Below are positions 1-5,827 of a stretch of 6,427 nucleotides of DNA, piece after piece. This DNA comes from Candidatus Sericytochromatia bacterium (GTDB lineage Bacteria; Cyanobacteriota; Sericytochromatia; JACMPN01). The notes below the pieces were generated by a model. It had not been told where the DNA came from, did no database searches, and saw only the letters and a program-made list of their open reading frames with translations. The stretch's first letter is position 1; each line of letters starts with the position of its first letter. The position numbers and the translations under genes are program-made. The stretch lies in the NCBI GenBank assembly GCA_014377495.1, contig JACMPN010000113.1, positions 1-6,427 of the forward strand, read 5' to 3'.

Positions 1-6
1 AGCCTT

Positions 7-25
7 CCCAGCATGTCTAGCTGGG
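7..25. repeat. Short inverted repeat at the left edge
   Basis: CCCAGC (7-12) and GCTGGG (20-25) form a perfect 6-bp inverted repeat with a 7-base loop. No uninterrupted T run follows directly; the nearest T-rich bases are at 57-68. It could be a weak terminator for a gene lying left of the window, or chance. Nothing else before base 50 is recognisable. Confidence 0.25.
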
Positions 26-59
26 CTGGGCCGAGGGCATGGGGACGTCCTGTCGGTTT

Positions 60-82
60 TGCTGTTTTCATACGCAACAGCA
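60..82. promoter_or_regulatory. Operator-like inverted repeat upstream of the SDR gene
   Basis: TGCTGTT (60-66) and AACAGCA (76-82) form a perfect 7-bp inverted repeat with a 9-base spacer, 23 bp in total. This is a size typical of dimeric repressor sites. It overlaps the possible -35 element at 65-70. No regulator gene is visible in the window, so the binding protein is unknown. Confidence 0.4.
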
Positions 83-93
83 TTCGCTATCCT
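65..93 (+). promoter_or_regulatory. Weak sigma-70-like promoter candidate for the SDR gene
   Basis: TTTTCA (65-70) and TATCCT (88-93) are separated by 17 bases, and each matches its consensus hexamer at four of six positions. This is the best -35/-10 pair I see in front of the SDR gene and would start transcription near base 100. The matches are modest. The flanking palindromes are the stronger reason to place the control region here. Confidence 0.25.
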
Positions 94-106
94 GGCCACA
101 AAGCCA

Positions 107-123
107 TTAGTCACAGTGACCAA
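107..123. promoter_or_regulatory. 17-bp near-perfect palindrome, operator candidate
   Basis: The sequence TTAGTCACAGTGACCAA is symmetric about A115. GTCAC and GTGAC are perfect arms, and TT/AA extend the symmetry across one mismatch (A109 against C121). It lies just downstream of the predicted start of transcription and 66 bases before the SDR start codon, where a bound repressor would block the polymerase. The form suits TetR- or MarR-type regulators. That assignment is inference only. Confidence 0.45.
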
Positions 124-189
124 CCTTACCGTGCAGCCTCTAAGGGCTCGGCCAGTTATTCCCCGACAAGCCCCAAGGAAGGTCTCACC

Positions 190-954
190 ATGCGCAAAGC
201 CATCGTCATCACGGGCGCCAGTTCGGGTATCGGTGCCACACTGGCCCGCCTGCTCGGAAGTCAGGGGCATCGCCTCGTCCTGGCCGCCCGCTCCGAAGCG
301 GCGCTGCAACAGGTGGCGGCTGAATCCGGCGAGGCGCAGGCAGTCGTCACGGACGTGACCCAGCGGGCCGACGTCGAGCGGTTGCGTGATACGGCGATCG
401 CCGCCTATGGCCATGTCGATGTCTGGATCAACAATGCCGGCAAGGGGATCGCCCGCAGCGTCCTGGACCTGAGCGATGCCGATTTCGACGAGATGATGAC
501 GGTGAACACCAAATCGGCCCTATATGGCATTCAGGCCATCGTGCCGCATTTTCAAGCGCGGGGCACGGGTCATCTGATCAACATCTCGTCCTTTTTGGGC
601 AAAGTCCCGGTGGCCAGCTTCCGCTCGGCTTACAGTGCCTCCAAGGCCGCCCTGAACTCGTTGACGGCCAACCTGCGCATGGACCTGAGCGCCACCTATC
701 CTGACATCCACGTCACGCTGGTCCTGCCGGGCGTGGTCCTGACGGATTTTGCCAAAAACGCCGTGGGCGGTGGCCAACCGCTGCCGACCCTGACCGGTCC
801 GATGACGCCTCAGACACCTGAGGAGGTGGCGGCCGCCATTGCCCGGGTCATCGAGCACCCCGTGGCCGAGCTTTACACGAATCCGGCCCAGCACGACCTG
901 GCAAACCGTTACGTTCAGGACGTCGCCGCCTTCGAAGGTGCGATGCGGCCTTAA
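190..954 (+). CDS. Classical short-chain dehydrogenase/reductase (SDR)
   Basis: A cytoplasmic NAD(P)-dependent oxidoreductase of 254 residues, the usual length for classical SDRs. The Rossmann cofactor motif TGASSGIG is at residues 8-15. Arg34 in LAAR, at the end of the second strand, suggests a preference for NADP(H). Asp55, the NNAG motif (81-84) and the catalytic set Asn106, Ser134, Tyr148 and Lys152 (YSASK) are all present, so the enzyme should be active. The substrate cannot be read from the sequence. The start at 190 is chosen because AAGGAAGG lies at 175-182, seven bases upstream, and because homology begins at this methionine. The frame is open back to base 13, but those residues do not look like protein. 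The gene stands alone behind two palindromes, so specific repression is plausible. No link to the ethanolamine-type genes further right is evident. Confidence 0.93.
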   Translation: MRKAIVITGASSGIGATLARLLGSQGHRLVLAARSEAALQQVAAESGEAQAVVTDVTQRADVERLRDTAIAAYGHVDVWINNAGKGIARSVLDLSDADFDEMMTVNTKSALYGIQAIVPHFQARGTGHLINISSFLGKVPVASFRSAYSASKAALNSLTANLRMDLSATYPDIHVTLVLPGVVLTDFAKNAVGGGQPLPTLTGPMTPQTPEEVAAAIARVIEHPVAELYTNPAQHDLANRYVQDVAAFEGAMRP

Positions 955-983
955 GTCGGGCGATCCGCACCACAGCCTGACAT

Positions 984-1003
984 CAGCAGCGTCCAGACTG
1001 CTG
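984..1003 (+). terminator. Hairpin after the SDR gene, weak terminator candidate
   Basis: CAGCAG (984-989) and CTGCTG (998-1003) make a 6-bp stem with an 8-base loop, 29 bases after the SDR stop codon. There is no T tract, so it is not a standard intrinsic terminator. The rest of 955-1133 shows no gene and no clear promoter. Confidence 0.22.
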
Positions 1004-1148
1004 CGCTCATCCCGGCGCCACCCCGTTCGCTGCCGCTGCCAGGTTCACCCACCCCAAACCTTGTCGCCGGGCAGGATTGCGGCGAGACTGTGGCGCATCG
1101 GCCCGCTCGCCGCACGTGACGGCTCCGGGCCACGGGAGGATTGCCACG

Positions 1149-1679
1149 ATGACACGTTGGCTATGGTCCACCATACTCGGGGGCACTCTGCTGGCCGCGG
1201 GTTGCGGCAGCCATACGGTGAATCCAATGGGGACGGCACCGGCCGACCTGCGGACGAGCCAGTATGCAGCGCCCGTATACGGGAGCGGCTACGGGGGCGG
1301 CTACGGCAGGCTCAGCCAGGGCATCACCCTGGTGGCCAAAAACACAGCCATCCTCATCTCGCCACGCAACCGGGTCGTTTACGGCTCGCAACATCGGCCC
1401 GAGTTCAACATAGCCAGCATCCAACTCCTGAGCAACCGGCGTATCCTGTTGCAGACCGTGACGGGACAGCAGTGGTACGGGTACACCCATCAGCATGGCC
1501 CCGACACCGGGTTCTCCGCCGATCTCGGCAACGGAGAGACCATCGAGGGCATCGTGCATTTGGGGAACGGACGGCGGCCCGACGTGGTCACGTGGGCCTT
1601 CGTCACCCCCAACGACCGGGTCTTCAGCGGCCGGCAGGAGTTCGAGCGCAGCTTGGGCGATCCAGTCGGCACTTACTGA
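1149..1679 (+). CDS. Putative small lipoprotein of unknown function
   Basis: A 176-residue protein that I do not recognise. Residues 1-18 form a lipoprotein signal peptide: Thr2-Arg3 at the N-terminus, a hydrophobic core, and the lipobox LAAGC with Cys19 as the predicted lipidated residue. The mature part would be about 158 residues, anchored in a membrane and facing outward. A flexible Gly/Tyr-rich linker follows (YGSGYGGGYG, 44-53). From about residue 58 to the end come alternating short hydrophobic and polar stretches rich in Val, Ile, Gly and Asn, which suggests an all-beta domain. No cysteine other than Cys19 and Cys-free catalytic motif were seen. The start is supported by GGGAGGA at 1134-1140, eight bases upstream; an in-frame start at 1077 would bury the signal peptide. 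It lies 194 bases after the SDR gene with its own ribosome site and ends before a clear terminator. Confidence 0.78.
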   Translation: MTRWLWSTILGGTLLAAGCGSHTVNPMGTAPADLRTSQYAAPVYGSGYGGGYGRLSQGITLVAKNTAILISPRNRVVYGSQHRPEFNIASIQLLSNRRILLQTVTGQQWYGYTHQHGPDTGFSADLGNGETIEGIVHLGNGRRPDVVTWAFVTPNDRVFSGRQEFERSLGDPVGTY

Positions 1680-1720
1680 GGGCGTCCTGACGTTCCCCTA
1701 CCGACGACCAGCCTGGGGCA

Positions 1721-1741
1721 CGGGTGCGATGCACCGTTTTT
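1721..1741 (+). terminator. Intrinsic terminator after the lipoprotein gene
   Basis: GGTGC (1723-1727) and GCACC (1731-1735) pair around a GAT loop. C1721 can pair with G1736 across a bulged G, and five T residues follow (1737-1741). It lies 42 bases past the lipoprotein stop, in the 95-base gap between converging genes. On the minus strand it is preceded by A residues and lacks a T tract, so it should act only on plus-strand transcripts. A second short stem (GGGCG 1745-1749 with CGCCC 1760-1764) lies next to the dehydrogenase stop but also lacks a minus-strand T run. Confidence 0.65.
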
Positions 1742-1774
1742 GCAGGGCGCATCATCACCCGCCCCCTGGCTGGG

Positions 1775-2887
1775 TCAAAACGCCTGTTCGTAAAGGTGCA
1801 GCAGGTCATCGGCTGTCGCCATCCGGGGATTGGTGTGCCGGCAGCCGTCCAGCATCGCCTTCTCGACCAGTTGCGGGAACATGGCCCGGGTGACACCGAC
1901 CTCACTCAAGCGGGTCGGCAGGCTGATGGCCCGGTTCAGCCTGGCCACCGCTTCAGACGCCGTCCCACCGCCGCCAAGCGCCTCGGCAATGGCCTGGCAC
2001 CGCTCCGGCACGGTCACGGCGTTGAAGGTCAGCACGTGTGGCATGAGGATGGCATTCGCCGTGCCGTGGTGGACACCCGCCACCGACGAGAGCGGATGCG
2101 CCAGCGAATGGGTGACGCCCAGCCCCTTTTGGAAGGCCGTTGCCCCCATCAGCGAGGCCATCATCATCTGACTGCGGGCTTCCAGATCCGAGCCGTCCCG
2201 GACCGCCCGCTCCAAAAATTTGCCGACCAGCCGGATGCCTTCCAGGGCGATCGCATCCGCCATCGGGTGATAGGCCGGCGACAGGTAGGCCTCCAGATTG
2301 TGCGACAGGGCGTCCATGCCTGTCGCTGCCGTCAGCCGGGGCGGCAACCCGAGCGTCAGGGCCGGATCGCAGATGGCCAGGGTCGGCATCAGGAACGGGC
2401 TGAAGAGCACGGTCTTGCGGTCGTTGACGTCCAGGGTGACGACGGCGGACCGGGAGACTTCCGAGCCCGTGCCGGAGGGCGTCGGGATGGCCACCATGTC
2501 CGGCATGTCGGCCGTGATCAGTTTGTCGCCGCCCGTGTTGTCGTCGTATGCCACGAGGGGCAGCGTGTGGGTGACGGCGAGCCGGATGGCTTTGGCCGCA
2601 TCCAGGGGCGACCCGCCGCCGACACCGACGATCAGATCGCAGCCATATTCCCGGAACGCCGCCACACCGGCATGGATATTCGCTTCCGTGGGGTTGGGAT
2701 CCACCCCGTCGAACATGACGGCCGCCGGCCCCAGAGCCGCCCGCACCTGCTCCGCCAGCCCGGTGGCCACCAAGCCTTTATCCGTCACGATCAACGGGCG
2801 GCGGTAGGTGGCGGCAAACGCCGTCAGGCTGGCGAGGGCCCCTGCCCCGAAATGGATGCGGGCGGGAAAGGAATACGTGGCGATCAT
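1775..2887 (-). CDS. Iron-containing (group III) alcohol dehydrogenase
   Basis: A 370-residue cytoplasmic enzyme of the iron-dependent alcohol dehydrogenase family, which interconverts primary alcohols and aldehydes with NAD(P). The N-terminal Rossmann-like domain has the family motif GVGGGSPLDAAK (88-99). Asp36 in TDKG occupies the position that selects NAD in FucO of Escherichia coli. By comparison with FucO, the four metal ligands are Asp192, His196, His260 and His274, and the conserved active-site His264 is also present (THSLAHP). All key residues are intact. The length is slightly short of the family's usual 380-390. Its ribosome site AGGGGA (2895-2900) lies in the 21-base gap after the amine-ligase gene, so the two are almost certainly one operon. 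This context suggests it oxidises an alcohol made or freed by the ligase route, for example the hydroxyl of gamma-glutamylethanolamide. The true substrate is unknown. Confidence 0.93.
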   Translation of the reverse strand: MIATYSFPARIHFGAGALASLTAFAATYRRPLIVTDKGLVATGLAEQVRAALGPAAVMFDGVDPNPTEANIHAGVAAFREYGCDLIVGVGGGSPLDAAKAIRLAVTHTLPLVAYDDNTGGDKLITADMPDMVAIPTPSGTGSEVSRSAVVTLDVNDRKTVLFSPFLMPTLAICDPALTLGLPPRLTAATGMDALSHNLEAYLSPAYHPMADAIALEGIRLVGKFLERAVRDGSDLEARSQMMMASLMGATAFQKGLGVTHSLAHPLSSVAGVHHGTANAILMPHVLTFNAVTVPERCQAIAEALGGGGTASEAVARLNRAISLPTRLSEVGVTRAMFPQLVEKAMLDGCRHTNPRMATADDLLHLYEQAF

Positions 2888-2908
2888 GACTGTTTCCCCT
2901 AAACGGCG

Positions 2909-4267
2909 TTAAATGACTTCCATGTAGCGTTCGAGCTCCCAGGTGGTCACGGCCTGGTTGTACTGACGGACTTCCCACTGCCGGGTCTCGACGAAATGGG
3001 TGACGAAGGCGTCACCGAGCAGCTCCCGGGCAATCTCACTCTTGGCGAGTCGCTCGGCGGCGACTTCCAGCGTATGGGGAAGGGGCTCATACATGCCAGC
3101 CGGAGCCGTATAAGCGCTGCGTTGGATCGGCGGGGGCGGCTCGATTTTGTGCTCGATCCCGTACAGGCCCGAAGCCAGCGAGGCAGCCAGGGCCAGGTAC
3201 GGATTGCCGTCGGCGGACGCCAGACGGTACTCGACCCGGCTGCTCTTCGGTCCGCCGGCGATCCAGCGCAGGGCCGTCGTGCGGTTCTCATGACCCCAGC
3301 TGGCCGACGTGGGGGCCCACGTATTGGGGATCGTGCGCTTGTAACTGTTGATCGTCGGGCCGATGAGGCACATCATGTCCGGCATCAGGGCCAGTTGGCC
3401 GCCGATGAAGTGGCGGGCCATCTCGGAAGGTTCCCCGTCCGCCCCGTGGAAGAGGTTCCGCTGCATGTCCGCATCCCAGAGGGACTGGTGGATGTGGCCG
3501 GAGCAGCCGGGCAGCTTGTCGCTGGGCTTGGCCATGAAGGAAGCGATCAGGTCCATGCGGGCGCAGATCTCTTTGATGCCCGTCTTGAACAGGGCCGCAT
3601 CGTCGGCGGCTTTCAGGGCCGGCCCGTACTTGATGGCGCACTCGTAGACGCCGGGGCCCGTCTCAGTGTGCATGCCTTCGATCTCGATCCCGTAGACGGC
3701 CATCTGATCGATGACGGCATGAACGAAATCGGCATGCGACGAAGCCCGCTGGATGGAATAGCCGAACATCCCGGGCGAGAGCGGCTTCAGGTTGCGGAAG
3801 CCTTTTTCACGGATGGAATGGGGCGTCTCGTCGAAGATGAAATACTCATACTCGTTGGCGGAAATGGGCACGAGGCCCATTTTTTCGGCTTTGGCGATGA
3901 CCCGCTGCAGCACTTGCCGCGGGGCGATCGGCAGGGGCGAGCCGTCTTTTTGGTGGAAATCACCGAGGAACAGGGCCGTGTTCGGCTCCCAGGGGACGAT
4001 GCGCAGGGAGTCCAGGTCGATGCTCGCATGGGCGTCCGGATACCCCGTGTGCCAGCCGGTGTAAGTGACGTTGTCGTAGAGGGTATCGTTGCTGTCCCAG
4101 CCGAAGACCACGTCGCAGAACCCGAAACCCCCGTCGATGGACGAGTAAAACTTGTCCATCGAGATGTATTTGCCCCGGAAAATGCCGTCGATATCGAAAG
4201 CCCCGACTTTTACTTTGCGGATGCCGTCACGCTCGAACTGGGCGCGAATCTGGTCTGCGTTGGCCAT
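2909..4267 (-). CDS. GS-fold gamma-glutamyl-amine ligase, GlnA4-like candidate
   Basis: A 452-residue cytoplasmic enzyme with the class I glutamine synthetase fold, which joins an amine to the side chain of glutamate using ATP. The N-terminal domain has DIDGIFRGK (25-33). The catalytic domain keeps the metal ligands Glu139, Glu141, Glu202, Glu209 and His258 (GHIH), and the ATP/glutamate residues Arg311, Arg329, Glu346 and Arg348 (VEYR). What is missing matters. In the gap-free alignment of PTINSYKR (304-311) with the same GSI motif, the ammonium-binding Glu327 of Salmonella GlnA becomes Trp317. The DGSSI motif is absent (GWDSND at 57-61 lies in that region), and so is the adenylylation-loop tyrosine motif. 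It ends in WELERY, as in gamma-glutamylpolyamine synthetases. These traits argue against ammonia as substrate. With the adjacent ethanolamine permease, the best guess is gamma-glutamylethanolamide synthesis; putrescine or another amine remains possible. AGGAGG (4272-4277) lies four bases before the ATG, inside a predicted hairpin. Confidence 0.9.
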   Translation of the reverse strand: MANADQIRAQFERDGIRKVKVGAFDIDGIFRGKYISMDKFYSSIDGGFGFCDVVFGWDSNDTLYDNVTYTGWHTGYPDAHASIDLDSLRIVPWEPNTALFLGDFHQKDGSPLPIAPRQVLQRVIAKAEKMGLVPISANEYEYFIFDETPHSIREKGFRNLKPLSPGMFGYSIQRASSHADFVHAVIDQMAVYGIEIEGMHTETGPGVYECAIKYGPALKAADDAALFKTGIKEICARMDLIASFMAKPSDKLPGCSGHIHQSLWDADMQRNLFHGADGEPSEMARHFIGGQLALMPDMMCLIGPTINSYKRTIPNTWAPTSASWGHENRTTALRWIAGGPKSSRVEYRLASADGNPYLALAASLASGLYGIEHKIEPPPPIQRSAYTAPAGMYEPLPHTLEVAAERLAKSEIARELLGDAFVTHFVETRQWEVRQYNQAVTTWELERYMEVI

Positions 4268-4293
4268 GCTGCCTCCTGAACGGCGCCGTCCGG

Positions 4294-4379
4294 AGGTTGC
4301 GCCGGCTGGCCCGTCGATCCCCCGCAGCCAGGCTTTTTTTGCGGCAAGACGGACACGGCAACCTGAGGCGAAGCAACCT
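4294..4379. repeat. Three copies of the 7-mer GCAACCT in the divergent region
   Basis: GCAACCT occurs at 4358-4364 and 4373-4379 as direct copies 15 bp apart, and at 4294-4300 in reverse. The outermost pair extends to nine bases and also forms the long-range RNA helix of the ligase leader. As DNA they could be half-sites for a regulator shared by the divergent genes. The RNA reading explains two of the three copies. Confidence 0.3.
4301..4340 (+). terminator. Terminator-like hairpin plus T7 in the divergent region
   Basis: GCCGGCTG (4301-4308) pairs with CAGCC (4325-4329) and GGC (4331-4333) with A4330 bulged, and seven T residues follow (4334-4340). In the plus direction this has the form of an intrinsic terminator. 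No plus-strand gene lies upstream of it, since 2909-4267 is coded on the other strand. It could end an RNA antisense to the amine-ligase leader, or attenuate a long permease leader. The loop is large (16 bases) and the stem imperfect, so activity is uncertain. Confidence 0.35.
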
Positions 4380-4410
4380 CCACGGCAGTGGGGATCGGGA
4401 ACGGTGTATC

Positions 4411-4440
4411 CTGGCTGGTGGCCAGTCTAGCACTAGCCAG
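4411..4440. promoter_or_regulatory. Nested inverted repeats just upstream of the permease
   Basis: CTGGCT (4411-4416) and AGCCAG (4435-4440) are inverted. CTGGC (4411-4415) also pairs with GCCAG (4421-4425), and CTAG-CA-CTAG (4427-4436) lies within. These arms give several alternative hairpins or a cluster of CTGGC/GCCAG half-sites, ending 13 bases before the permease ribosome site. TATCCT (4407-4412) could serve as a -10 element, but no -35 match lies at the right distance. The position suits an operator for the divergent promoters. Confidence 0.35.
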
Positions 4441-4465
4441 CCGGACATGAATTAGAGGGAATCCG

Positions 4466-5827
4466 ATGTCGACACCCGAGGCCCCGGCCGCACTCAAACG
4501 CGTGCTGACGCCCATCCATCTGTGGGCGATCGCCGTGGGCCTGGTCATCTCCGGCGACTACTTCGGCTGGAACTACGGGCTGGCTCAAGGCGGTCCGGTC
4601 GGCATGATGATCGCCACCGGCATGGTCACCGTCATGTACGTCTGCTTCATCTTCAGCTACACCGAGCTGTCGACGGCCATTCCCAGTGCCGGGGGCCCCT
4701 TTGCCTACGCCAAGCGGGCAATGGGCCCCTTCGTCGGCTTTCTGGCCGGCTTCGCCACCCTGCTCGAATTCGTCTTCGCCCCGCCGGCCATCGCCCTGGC
4801 GATCGGATCGTATCTGAATTTCCGGGTGCCAGCCCTGCCGATCATCGGGGTCGCCATCGGCGCCTTCGTCGTCTTTGTCGGCCTGAACGTCGCCGGGGTC
4901 GGCATCGCCGCCCTGTTTGAGCTGGTCGTCACCGCCTTTGCCGTCCTGGAACTGGGCATCTTCTTCGCCACCACCGCCCCCCACATCCAGGTGGCCAACA
5001 TCATCACGGATCCGCTGCTGCCTTTCGGCTGGTGGGGCGTCTTTGCCGCCATCCCCTTCGGCATCTGGTTCTATCTGGCCATCGAAGGCGTGGCCATGTC
5101 TGCCGAAGAGGTGATCAACCCCCGCCGGGACATTCCCCGGGGCTACATCGCCGGCATCCTCACCCTGGTCGTCCTGGCCACGGGCACCCTCATCTGCACC
5201 ACGGGCGTCGTCCCCTGGCAGGAGCTGGTCAAGGACGATTCCCCCCTACCAAAAGCCCTGGCCACCGTCCTCTCCAAGGATCACTGGCTGACCCATATGA
5301 TGGTGTATCTGGGTCTGTTCGGGCTGCTGGCCAGCTTCCACGGGATCATCATGGGCTATTCCCGCCAGGTCTTTGCCCTGGCTCGCAGCGGCTATCTGCC
5401 GGCATTCTTTGCCCGGCTGCACCCGACCCGGCGGACGCCCGTGGCCGCCATCGTCGCCCCGGCCATCGTCGGCTCGCTCGCCGTGCTGACAGGCAAAACC
5501 GGTGAGATCATCACCATTGCCGTCATGGGCGCAATCATCATGTACATCATCTCGATGATCGCCCTGTTCCAGCTTCGCCGTCGCGAGCCCGACCTGGATC
5601 GGCCCTACCGGGCCCCGTGCTATCCCGCTTTCCCCGCCATCGCCCTGTTCCTCGCCCTGGTCTGCCTGGCCGCCGTCGTCATCAACAACCCGGGCATCGC
5701 CGTGATCACCGTCGTCGCCTTCGGCTTGGGGACGATTTACTACAAACAGATCGCGGCGCCCCGCGTGGCCGCCCTCGACTTGGCCGATGCCGAAAAACTT
5801 CGGGAAGGCGCCCTGGCCCATCACTAG
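4466..5827 (+). CDS. eat: Ethanolamine permease, APC superfamily
   Basis: A 453-residue inner-membrane transporter of the amino acid-polyamine-organocation superfamily, closely resembling the ethanolamine permease group. It should import ethanolamine, probably driven by an ion gradient. Twelve hydrophobic segments can be placed at about 17-38, 44-66, 87-113, 122-142, 148-170, 189-211, 228-248, 275-295, 325-342, 346-369, 386-406 and 409-427. Family features are the broken first helix around ISGDYFGWNYG (28-38), SYTELSTAIPSAGGPFAYA (64-82), EFVFAPPAIALAIGSYL (101-117) and the segment after helix 6, AEEVINPRRDIPRG (213-226), typical of APC carriers. AGAGGGA (4454-4460) lies five bases before the ATG. 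It is transcribed away from the amine-ligase/dehydrogenase operon, with 198 bases between, which suggests joint control. No eutBC lyase, microcompartment or B12 gene is in view. The protein looks intact and of normal length. Confidence 0.92.
   Translation: MSTPEAPAALKRVLTPIHLWAIAVGLVISGDYFGWNYGLAQGGPVGMMIATGMVTVMYVCFIFSYTELSTAIPSAGGPFAYAKRAMGPFVGFLAGFATLLEFVFAPPAIALAIGSYLNFRVPALPIIGVAIGAFVVFVGLNVAGVGIAALFELVVTAFAVLELGIFFATTAPHIQVANIITDPLLPFGWWGVFAAIPFGIWFYLAIEGVAMSAEEVINPRRDIPRGYIAGILTLVVLATGTLICTTGVVPWQELVKDDSPLPKALATVLSKDHWLTHMMVYLGLFGLLASFHGIIMGYSRQVFALARSGYLPAFFARLHPTRRTPVAAIVAPAIVGSLAVLTGKTGEIITIAVMGAIIMYIISMIALFQLRRREPDLDRPYRAPCYPAFPAIALFLALVCLAAVVINNPGIAVITVVAFGLGTIYYKQIAAPRVAALDLADAEKLREGALAHH

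Larger units (their letters stand above)
4272..4381 (-). promoter_or_regulatory. Candidate RNA switch in the amine-ligase leader
   Basis: Read as minus-strand RNA, CCUCCGGACG (4296 to 4287) pairs with CGUUC (4282-4278) and GGAGG (4276-4272) around a GCGC loop. This gives ten base pairs including one G-U, with A4277 bulged, and it buries the AGGAGG ribosome site. The same anti-SD arm is part of GCAACCUCC (4300 to 4292), which is perfectly complementary over nine bases to GGAGGUUGC (4381 to 4373) upstream. The two helices exclude each other: one closes and the other frees the ribosome site. Between them sits an 8-bp stem with one bulge (4333-4325 with 4308-4301), which abuts the 3' arm of the long-range helix and could stack on it. 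I recognise no known riboswitch consensus, including the glnA glutamine riboswitch. The start of transcription is not known. Confidence 0.45.

Noticed and set aside
88..96. TATCCTGGC shared between the SDR and permease upstream regions (also at 4407-4415)
   Set aside because: A shared 9-mer is expected many times by chance in a window of this length, and only one of the two has a plausible -35 partner.
13..189. In-frame N-terminal extension of the SDR gene starting at ATG 13
   Set aside because: The SDR fold starts at Met 190, which has a good ribosome site at 175-182. The upstream residues look like translated non-coding DNA and would cover both palindromes.
1077..1148. Earlier in-frame ATG for the lipoprotein gene
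   Set aside because: It would place 24 Arg-rich residues before the lipoprotein signal peptide. GGGAGGA at 1134-1140 fits the start at 1149.
1742..1774. Intrinsic terminator for the dehydrogenase gene on the minus strand
   Set aside because: The stem GGGCG/CGCCC exists, but on the minus strand it is followed by TGC and A residues, with no T tract.
1724..2902. Long plus-strand open frame opposite the alcohol dehydrogenase
   Set aside because: It is antisense to a gene with all family motifs intact, its product is rich in Arg, Gln, His and Gly without any domain, and such frames are common opposite GC-rich genes.
2909..4267. Housekeeping ammonia-assimilating glutamine synthetase (glnA)
   Set aside because: Trp replaces the ammonium-site glutamate, and the DGSSI and adenylylation-tyrosine motifs are absent. 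The neighbours are transport and oxidation genes for an amine-alcohol.
2996..4279. Long plus-strand open frame opposite the amine ligase
   Set aside because: Same reasoning: a shadow of the conserved minus-strand gene, with no recognisable domain or ribosome site of note.
4381..4460. Sigma-54 promoter between the divergent genes
   Set aside because: Several TGGC strings are present, but none is followed by GC at the required -12 spacing on either strand.
4268..4465. Glutamine riboswitch (glnA RNA) or EutV-type antiterminator hairpins
   Set aside because: I compared the leader with what I remember of the glnA RNA consensus and found no match. No eutVW genes and no paired ANTAR-target hairpins are seen.
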